Below, in pieces: positions 6,874 to 12,007 of a stretch of 12,007 nucleotides of DNA. Where the stretch lies: positions 1 to 12,007 of the forward strand of contig JAIPIE010000019.1 of the NCBI GenBank assembly GCA_021734825.1, in the 5' to 3' direction. The stretch comes from Patescibacteria group bacterium (GTDB lineage Bacteria > Patescibacteriota > Patescibacteriia > Patescibacteriales > UBA12465). The stretch's first letter is position 1, and each line of letters starts with the position of its first letter. Both the position numbers and the translations under genes were made by a program. Below the pieces are notes generated by a model that was not told the origin of the DNA, ran no database searches, and saw only the letters and a program-made list of their open reading frames with translations.

Positions 6874-7911
6874 ATGTACGAAGAAATAAAAAATCAATTC
6901 GCAGAAATTGAAAAAAAATTATCCGACCCGAAACTCATGAGTAATCCTCAGGAGATGATTAAAATTTCTCAAAAGCATGCAGCTATGAAAAATCTGATTC
7001 AGCTTATTGCTGAAGAGGAAAAATTAAAAAAAGAAATTGCCGATAACAAAGAATTATTAAGTCAAGCCAATGACGAAGAATTTAAAAAAATGGCAGAAGA
7101 CGATCTTAAGAACTTAGAAGAACGGCTAGTAAAAGTAAGCGAAGAAATAGAAGAAGAAAGGCATCCCCAAGGACCAAATGACCATAAAAATGCTATTATT
7201 GAAATCAGGGCCGGCACTGGCGGTGATGAAGCCGCTTTATTTGCTGGCGACTTATTTCGCATGTACTTGCGTTTTTGTGAACGTCAATCCTGGAAGACGG
7301 AAATGATTTCCTCTAGCGCTCTTGGTGTTGGTGGTTTTAAAGAGGTTATTTTCACCGTTAAAGGTGCGGGGGCATTTGGCTCCTTAAAATACGAAGCCGG
7401 CACTCATCGTGTACAGCGTGTTCCTGAAACTGAAAAACAAGGACGTATTCATACTTCAACCGCCACTGTAGTGGTTTTACCAGAAGCCGAAGAAGTCGAT
7501 ATTTCTTTAAATATGGCCGATATACGTATTGACACTTTCTGTTCCAGCGGTCCCGGCGGACAAAGCGTTAATACAACTTATTCCGCAATTCGTATTTTAC
7601 ATATCCCCACCGGTATTATCGTTAGCTGTCAGGATCAAAAATCACAACACCAAAATCGTGAAAAAGCTTTAATCGTTTTACGTTCTCGTTTATTATCTAA
7701 ACAAGAAGAAGAGCGTATGGCTTCAGAATCTAGCGCCCGTAAAGATCAGGTTGGCGCTGGTGATCGTAGTGATAAAATTCGCACCTACAACTTTCCCCAG
7801 GACCGTTTAACTGATCATCGTATTGGTCATTCTTGGCATAATTTAAACACTATTTTAGAAGGCGACATTGAAGATGTAATTAAAATAGTTAAAAAAGCTT
7901 TTCGTTCTTAA
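6874..7911 (+). CDS. prfA: Peptide chain release factor 1
   Basis: Recognises UAA and UAG in the ribosomal A site and triggers peptide release. At 345 residues it is slightly shorter than E. coli RF1. The N-terminal helical domain (1-100) is strongly charged coiled coil. The stop-codon PxT tripeptide is P184-E185-T186 in HRVQRVPETEKQGRIHTS, which identifies RF1 and not RF2 (SPF). The catalytic GGQ is at 228-230 in SSGPGGQSVNTTYSAIR. The C-terminal GDRSDKIRTYNFPQDRLTDHR block (297-316) is standard for the family. The ATG is 14 nt after the T tract of a terminator and lacks a Shine-Dalgarno site. prmC follows after 3 nt; its product methylates Q230, a conserved pairing. Confidence 0.97.
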   Translation: MYEEIKNQFAEIEKKLSDPKLMSNPQEMIKISQKHAAMKNLIQLIAEEEKLKKEIADNKELLSQANDEEFKKMAEDDLKNLEERLVKVSEEIEEERHPQGPNDHKNAIIEIRAGTGGDEAALFAGDLFRMYLRFCERQSWKTEMISSSALGVGGFKEVIFTVKGAGAFGSLKYEAGTHRVQRVPETEKQGRIHTSTATVVVLPEAEEVDISLNMADIRIDTFCSSGPGGQSVNTTYSAIRILHIPTGIIVSCQDQKSQHQNREKALIVLRSRLLSKQEEERMASESSARKDQVGAGDRSDKIRTYNFPQDRLTDHRIGHSWHNLNTILEGDIEDVIKIVKKAFRS

Positions 7912-7914
7912 TTT

Positions 7915-8784
7915 ATGTCTACTTTAGCTGACTACTTTAATTTAAATGAAAATTTTAGCCGGGAGATTAAAAGTCTCCTGGCTTTTGTTTGTAAAAAAGA
8001 GTTAACTTGGCTACTTAGCCACCCCGAATATAAACTTCAAGATCAGGAAGCACTAGATTTTCAGAAATATTACCAACTTCTTCAAGCGGGTACCCCGCTT
8101 GCTTATATTATCGGTCAACAATCTTTTTATAATTATACTTTTCGAGTATCTAGCGCGGTTCTTATTCCTCGACCAGAAACAGAATTAATTGTTGATATTG
8201 CTAAAAATTATCTACTAAATCGTAGCGACCCGAGTGTTGTTTTAGATATCGGTACTGGTTCGGGAGCAATTATTATTAGCTTGGCTGCGGAAATACGCAA
8301 ATTATCCGCAGAAGTTTTTAAGGCCAATACGTTTTTAGCCAGTGATATTTCAAAAGAGGCCTTAATCTTATCTCAGGCCAATGCCACAACTTATAAACTA
8401 GCGAGCAAAATTAATTTTATACAAGGCAATCTACTTAGTCCATTTATACCCATGATCACTGAATTGCCACCAAGATCACTCTTTATCGCCGCTAATCTTC
8501 CCTATTTAAGCCCGAAAGAGCGCCAACAGGAGCAAAGCATTGCTCTTGAGCCAGACTTAGCCCTTCTCGGCGGACAACAAGGCCTAGACCTATATTTAGA
8601 GCTCTTAGAATCATTAAAAAGTAATTACCCCTCCCGTCCATTCCATCTTGTAATGGAAATCAATCCCTGGCAGGCTGAACCCCTAATTCAAGCTATTAAA
8701 AAATACTTTCCCCAAGCTGAAATAAAAAAAACGTCCGACCTCAGTTGCCAGACGCGTTTTATTGAAGTGATAGCAAATAATTAA
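7915..8784 (+). CDS. prmC: Peptide chain release factor N5-glutamine methyltransferase
   Basis: Transfers a methyl group from S-adenosylmethionine to the GGQ glutamine of release factors, improving termination. It has 289 residues, the usual length. The N-terminal helical substrate-binding domain (1-75) ends in the family pattern GTPLAYIIGQQSFYNYTF. VLIPRPETE (82-90) follows, then the SAM loop DIGTGSG (111-117), ASD (142-144) and the catalytic tetrapeptide AANLPYLSP (192-200). The tetrapeptide is NLPY where most PrmC proteins have NPPY; the Asn, second Pro and Tyr are kept. It starts 3 nt after prfA (TAA, TTT, ATG), without a Shine-Dalgarno site, so it probably depends on prfA translation. 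It ends tail to tail with the DUF3048 gene, overlapping by 4 bp, with no terminator between. Confidence 0.95.
   Translation: MSTLADYFNLNENFSREIKSLLAFVCKKELTWLLSHPEYKLQDQEALDFQKYYQLLQAGTPLAYIIGQQSFYNYTFRVSSAVLIPRPETELIVDIAKNYLLNRSDPSVVLDIGTGSGAIIISLAAEIRKLSAEVFKANTFLASDISKEALILSQANATTYKLASKINFIQGNLLSPFIPMITELPPRSLFIAANLPYLSPKERQQEQSIALEPDLALLGGQQGLDLYLELLESLKSNYPSRPFHLVMEINPWQAEPLIQAIKKYFPQAEIKKTSDLSCQTRFIEVIANN
7959..7992 (+). promoter_or_regulatory. Terminator-like hairpin inside the 5' end of prmC
   Basis: CCGGGAGA (7959-7966) and TCTCCTGG (7974-7981) form an 8-bp stem with one G-U pair and a 7-nt loop. It is followed by the T-rich CTTTTGTTTGT (7982-7992). It covers codons 15-26 of prmC. 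It resembles an imperfect intrinsic terminator; ribosomes translating prmC would melt it. Function is inference. Confidence 0.35.
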
Positions 8785-9875
8785 TAATTAACCCGAGTAT
8801 TCTGATCAGCCAACTCAATCCAGGTAATTCCTGGATTTAATTTTATCTCTTCCCCGTTAATAAAATAATATTTTGTGCGTTCACCCGAGCGTTTACGCCA
8901 AGTGGCAGCCCGACACTCTCCATCAATGCAGAGCAAGGCCTCACCACCACCCTGAAGGCTAATCGCCAGACGACCAACTTCATCCATTACTTTACTCTCA
9001 ATATATTGAATAATAATATTTTTGGCATAAATTTCTTCAGTTTCATCACGAGCAACAAGGCCATTAAAAAAACGCTGGTAATTATTATTCTCGGCATTAT
9101 AGCGCCACAGAGCTCGAAAATTAGCACTAAAATATAAACTAATGTCTGCTGAAGAGTCCGCATGAGTAGTCTCTGTTTTAAATAACCAAGGCTCAATCTC
9201 GGCAACACTCAAATATTGCTTCTCTAAATAAGATTGCCAATTATCAGAATCAGTTAAAATATTATGCGGAGCTTCTCGCTCATTATTATTAACGCGCCAA
9301 AAATATTGACTATTATAAAATTCATTTAAATCATATAAAGAAGCTTTTTTAATCTGTGTCAGAGATTCAGGGCTACCACCACAATGCAGATACAGGGCCT
9401 GCAAATCAGCAGCTAAAGTGACAAAATATGGACGAGCGCTTCGTACTGGCCCCACCGCCTCAAGCTTAATATTACTTGGATAGATGGCTAAATAACGGGT
9501 CATGCCGCCTTCCACTGGAACCTCATAAACCAAGGATGCTTTAGCTAAACCAGCTTGCGGTCGTGCTAAGACATCATTATCGATCATAACTGCCACCGGA
9601 AAAACATCTGCTTCTGCCGCTGGCACCGGCACCCCATCGAGCCAACGTCTCTGACAACCCTCACATAAAACTTCATTCTCAGGCTCAATAACTGTTGTCC
9701 CTTCATCTATTTTTATCACCGGATCCTTAATATTTGACAAATTATTAAGCCAGTTCCAATCAGGTACAAAAACAAAATAATATAAACCAAGAGCAGACAC
9801 TACTAATACAAAAAAGGAGGCGATTAAAATCGCCTGACCTTTTTTAGTAAAATATTTTTTACTATTACCTCCCAT
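8781..9875 (-). CDS. Membrane-anchored DUF3048 (YerB-like) protein
   Basis: A 364-residue protein with a basic N-terminus, one membrane segment (about 14-36) and a large extracytoplasmic part. A CEGC pair (71-74) is followed by RRWLDGVPV (76-84). The DUF3048 N-terminal domain follows, with PVAVMIDND (93-101), RPQAGLAKASLVYEVPVEGG (105-124), VGPVRSARPYF (141-151) and HCGGSPESL (164-172). A C-terminal DUF3048 domain runs to residue 364. The family's function is unknown; Bacillus YerB is its best-known relative. A longer reading reaches 10028, but that extension runs out of frame inside the acidic/basic tail of rplY and yields only Lys/Arg/Leu-rich sequence. The ATG at 9875, 13 nt after the rplY stop, is the sensible start. 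It follows rodA-rplY, which hints at an envelope role, and its gene carries an internal terminator hairpin. Confidence 0.87.
   Translation of the reverse strand: MGGNSKKYFTKKGQAILIASFFVLVVSALGLYYFVFVPDWNWLNNLSNIKDPVIKIDEGTTVIEPENEVLCEGCQRRWLDGVPVPAAEADVFPVAVMIDNDVLARPQAGLAKASLVYEVPVEGGMTRYLAIYPSNIKLEAVGPVRSARPYFVTLAADLQALYLHCGGSPESLTQIKKASLYDLNEFYNSQYFWRVNNNEREAPHNILTDSDNWQSYLEKQYLSVAEIEPWLFKTETTHADSSADISLYFSANFRALWRYNAENNNYQRFFNGLVARDETEEIYAKNIIIQYIESKVMDEVGRLAISLQGGGEALLCIDGECRAATWRKRSGERTKYYFINGEEIKLNPGITWIELADQNTRVNY
9810..9845 (-). terminator. Intrinsic terminator inside the first codons of the DUF3048 gene
   Basis: Read on the minus strand: AGGCGATT, TT, AATCGCCT (9835 to 9818), a perfect 8-bp stem, then CC and six T residues (9815 to 9810). 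An upstream A tract with GG (9845 to 9838) can also pair with CCTTTTTT. This is a textbook terminator in the direction of transcription from rplY, but it lies in codons 11-22 of the DUF3048 gene. It could be translation-dependent attenuation that lowers DUF3048 relative to rplY. The mirrored A and T tracts make it potentially active in both directions, so it might also stop plus-strand transcription arriving from prfA-prmC. Confidence 0.65.
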
Positions 9876-9888
9876 ATTTTCAATAAAT

Positions 9889-10524
9889 TTATTTCTTCTC
9901 TTCTTCAGTCTTCTCACCTTCTTCCTTTTCTTCACTAGCCTTAGCTTCAACCTTCTCTCCAGCTTCAACAACCGGAGCTTCTTCAGTCTTCTTTGGCTCT
10001 TCAACCATACAGATAACCGAAGTATCATCCTGCATTAATTCCATACCCTTTGGTAAAGTAAGATCACTTAAACGGATAGCGTCACCAAATTCCTGTAAAA
10101 CGCTAATATCAACATCGATGTGATCAACTAAATCTCCAGGCAAACACTCAACGCTAATTTCATCAATAATAACAGAGAAAATACCGCTACCTTCTTTAAC
10201 CACCTTAGATTCTCCAATAAATTCTAACGGCACTTCAGCCTTAACTTTTTCTTTCATATTTACCTGATAAAAATCAACATGAGTATAAGTGCTCTTTAGT
10301 GGGTGTTTCTGGGTAGCTTTAACTAAAACGGGAATATCTTGCTTATCAAAATTTAAAGTAATTAAATTTGATTCACCAGCTTCGGCAAACACCTTATCAA
10401 AAGCGTTGTAATTTAATTTAAGAGAGCGACTCTCAAGTCCACGTCCATAGATAACTCCAGGGATCGAATCCTTATCAAGCTTTTCATCTTTGGCCCTAAC
10501 TTCCGCAGATAATTTTAATTCCAT
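9889..10524 (-). CDS. rplY: 50S ribosomal protein L25, CTC type
   Basis: Binds 5S rRNA in the large subunit. At 211 residues it is the two-domain CTC/TL5 form. The N-terminal L25 domain (1-90) has IPGVIYGRG (21-29) and the signature QKHPLKSTYTHVDFYQV (72-88). The C-terminal TL5 beta domain (about 92-175) contains PLEFIGES, ECLPGDLVDHIDVDIS and DLTLPKGM. A disordered Glu/Lys-rich tail (177-211) ends the protein, a common feature of CTC proteins. It lies 47 nt after the rodA stop and 13 nt before the DUF3048 gene on the same strand. An AAGGTGAG stretch is upstream of the ATG but about 12 nt away, so it is at best a weak ribosome binding site. A promoter was not identified in the short gap. Confidence 0.95.
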   Translation of the reverse strand: MELKLSAEVRAKDEKLDKDSIPGVIYGRGLESRSLKLNYNAFDKVFAEAGESNLITLNFDKQDIPVLVKATQKHPLKSTYTHVDFYQVNMKEKVKAEVPLEFIGESKVVKEGSGIFSVIIDEISVECLPGDLVDHIDVDISVLQEFGDAIRLSDLTLPKGMELMQDDTSVICMVEEPKKTEEAPVVEAGEKVEAKASEEKEEGEKTEEEKK

Positions 10525-10571
10525 ACTTTTATCTGGCTCACCTTGGCTAAAACAGTGTCAGCTAACGGCGG

Positions 10572-11678
10572 CTAATAGTTAATTTTTGATTTAATAATAA
10601 TATTTTCAATAATACCAGTTAAAATAAATAACAAAAAAATGGAACTGCCTCCGTAACTGATAAAAGGTAAAGACAAACCGACAACTGGCATAATTCCAAT
10701 GTTCATACCAATATTAATAAACATTTGGATAAAAATCAAGCCCGCCGCGCCTAATACAAAATATATACTGAAATCATTAGATAAGCGCTTCACAGCAATA
10801 AGGCAGCGACTAAAAAATAAAGCGAAGAATAATAAAACCAAACTGACCCCAAAAAAGCCTAACTCTTCAGCAATAACCGCAAAAATGAAGTCATTTTGCG
10901 CTTCTGGTAAAAATTTTAGCTGTGATTGTGAGCCCAGGCCGACTCCTTTGCCGTGCCAAGAGCCAGAACCCACGGCAATAATTGCTTGCGAAATATTATA
11001 ACCTTCAACCAAGGCATTTTCACCTGGATTAATAAAGGTTAATATACGATTTTTTTGGTAATCTTTGAAAAAAAATGACCAAGACAACACAAAAAGTATT
11101 AGAACAGAAGCAAAAATGGCCAATAAATATCTCTTAGGAAACCCGGCTAATAGTACCATAATTAGCCAAATTGCACCTAAAATTAAGGCTGAACCAAAAT
11201 CGGGCTGTAACAAGACCAAAAATATGAGCACACCCACACTAATGACTGAAAAAATAAAGTGACGTAAAGTCTTAACCTTCGTCGCTAAATCAGCAAAATA
11301 ACCAGATAAAAAGATTAGTAAGATTAATTTAATAATCTCAACTGGCTGAATACCAAAACCAGCAATATAAAACCAACCACGAGTGCCACGAATGTCAGAG
11401 CCAAGAAGCAGTACCGCGATTAATAACAAAATACCAAGAGCATATAAATAACGACGTAGACTTTTTAAAAAGCGATAATCAATAAAAGTAAAAAAGAACA
11501 TCAAGCCCAGCCCTATTAAAACAAATAAAAGCTGCTTATAAAAATTAAGCAGATCAAGTTCTCCCTGCCCCAAGGCTACGCTGTAAATTTCCATCAAGCC
11601 AAAAGCTGAGAGTAAAACAGCGGCCGCCAAAAGTAGCCAATCAAATGATTTTAAATAAAGTTTTATTCTTATCCACAT
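10572..11678 (-). CDS. rodA: Rod-shape-determining SEDS peptidoglycan glycosyltransferase RodA
   Basis: A polytopic membrane enzyme that polymerises lipid II into glycan strands for elongation, normally with a class B PBP partner. It has 368 residues and about ten helices. SEDS landmarks are RGTRGWFYIAGFGIQPVE (97-114), LLQPDFGSAL (156-165), EGYNISQAIIAVGSGSWHGKG (225-245), the essential aspartate D263 in NDFIFAVIAEELGF (262-275) and VGLSLPFISYGGSS (333-346). The short N-terminus and NDFIFAVIAEELGF fit RodA/FtsW equally; the compact length and absence of a long cytoplasmic tail favour RodA. The ATG at 11678 is 5 nt after the upstream gene's stop, so they share a transcript. No PBP gene is in view; it may lie beyond the right edge. 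Confidence 0.9.
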   Translation of the reverse strand: MWIRIKLYLKSFDWLLLAAAVLLSAFGLMEIYSVALGQGELDLLNFYKQLLFVLIGLGLMFFFTFIDYRFLKSLRRYLYALGILLLIAVLLLGSDIRGTRGWFYIAGFGIQPVEIIKLILLIFLSGYFADLATKVKTLRHFIFSVISVGVLIFLVLLQPDFGSALILGAIWLIMVLLAGFPKRYLLAIFASVLILFVLSWSFFFKDYQKNRILTFINPGENALVEGYNISQAIIAVGSGSWHGKGVGLGSQSQLKFLPEAQNDFIFAVIAEELGFFGVSLVLLFFALFFSRCLIAVKRLSNDFSIYFVLGAAGLIFIQMFINIGMNIGIMPVVGLSLPFISYGGSSIFLLFILTGIIENIIIKSKINY

Positions 11679-11683
11679 AAATA

Positions 11684-12007
11684 CTAGGGCTGAATCTCAC
11701 CTTGATAAGGTAAATATACCTGACTATCTAGAATATTTACATCTGCTAATATTTCGACTTTGCTCACACGCTCACCAGCGGCTGGCCAAGAAAAATTAAT
11801 TTCTCGTTCCTCGCCAGACAAAAAATTATTCAAATTATAAATATTTACACCACTAACTAAATTGCCATTATATAAAATAATATCTAAGGGTAAAACAGCT
11901 AAATGATAAGGACTAAAATTTGTAGCAGTAAAGCTCAGGGAGTGAAAAGGGTTTTTACTGCGTGTATCTGGCGCAATGTATTTTAAATTACTAATTTCTA
12001 AATTTAA
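11684..12007 (-). CDS. C-terminal part of an unrecognised, probably extracytoplasmic protein
   Basis: An open frame of 107 residues, running in from the right edge and ending TAG at 11686 to 11684, 5 nt before rodA. I do not recognise the protein with certainty. The visible part alternates hydrophobic and polar residues as in a beta sandwich: SLSFTATNFSPYHLAVLPLD, then LYNGNLVSGVNIYNLNNFLSG, then INFSWP, then VSKVEILADVNILD. The 'N-sp-h-l----i-LYN' pattern recalls LEA14/FxLYD-like or CARDB-like domains on surface proteins, but this is only resemblance. No cysteines or catalytic motifs are visible. A membrane anchor would have to be in the missing N-terminal part. Position directly upstream of rodA suggests an envelope role by context only. 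Confidence 0.6.
   Translation of the reverse strand, partial: LNLEISNLKYIAPDTRSKNPFHSLSFTATNFSPYHLAVLPLDIILYNGNLVSGVNIYNLNNFLSGEEREINFSWPAAGERVSKVEILADVNILDSQVYLPYQGEIQP

Noticed and set aside
9876..10028. N-terminal extension of the DUF3048 reading frame (51 extra codons)
   Set aside because: It lies entirely within rplY in another frame and encodes only Lys/Arg/Leu-rich sequence, a shadow of the Glu/Lys-rich tail; the ATG at 9875 directly precedes a normal membrane anchor.
1..12007. tRNA/rRNA genes, CRISPR array, insertion sequences, toxin-antitoxin or phage genes
   Set aside because: I looked for cloverleaf-like segments, regularly spaced repeats, terminal inverted repeats and recognisable proteins of these types and saw none.

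Overview
This is an AT-rich, densely packed bacterial stretch that looks like a Candidate Phyla Radiation (Patescibacteria/Parcubacteria-like) chromosome. That placement is inference. It rests on several features: short intergenic gaps, core translation genes interleaved with a small glycan-export module, DUF192 and DUF3048 proteins, lysine-rich tails on ribosomal proteins, and no canonical Shine-Dalgarno site in front of any start codon. No tRNA, rRNA, CRISPR array, insertion sequence or prophage gene was seen.

Layout. The left block (1-6269, all minus strand) reads from right to left as: a Wzx-type flippase, a GT4 glycosyltransferase, a GT2 glycosyltransferase, a membrane-anchored DUF192 protein and an O-antigen ligase/polymerase-like membrane protein. 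The housekeeping pair greA and lysS follows, with lysS cut by the window edge. The first five genes are separated by 3-24 nt or overlap, so they look like one transcription unit for assembling, flipping and polymerising or ligating a surface glycan. greA-lysS has its own plausible promoter overlapping the end of the ligase gene. A divergent intergenic region (6270-6445) carries interleaved promoters for this operon and for the right-hand block.

The plus-strand block is rpmE (L31), a long and nearly perfect intrinsic terminator, then prfA (RF1) and prmC, the methylase that modifies the GGQ glutamine of RF1. prmC meets the next gene tail to tail with a 4-bp overlap. The right block (8781-12007, minus strand) reads from right to left as: the C-terminal end of an unrecognised probable surface protein, rodA (SEDS peptidoglycan polymerase), rplY (CTC-type L25) and a membrane-anchored DUF3048/YerB-like protein.

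The most interesting signals are regulatory. A perfect-stem intrinsic terminator lies inside the first 22 codons of the DUF3048 gene. A similar but weaker hairpin lies inside the first 26 codons of prmC. The terminator in front of prfA leaves only 14 nt before the start codon, with promoter-like elements inside the hairpin itself. Two start sites were reassigned: DUF3048 starts at 9875 and the flippase at 6269. I see no clearly new multi-gene system. The nearest candidate is the compact flippase-GT4-GT2-DUF192-ligase module.
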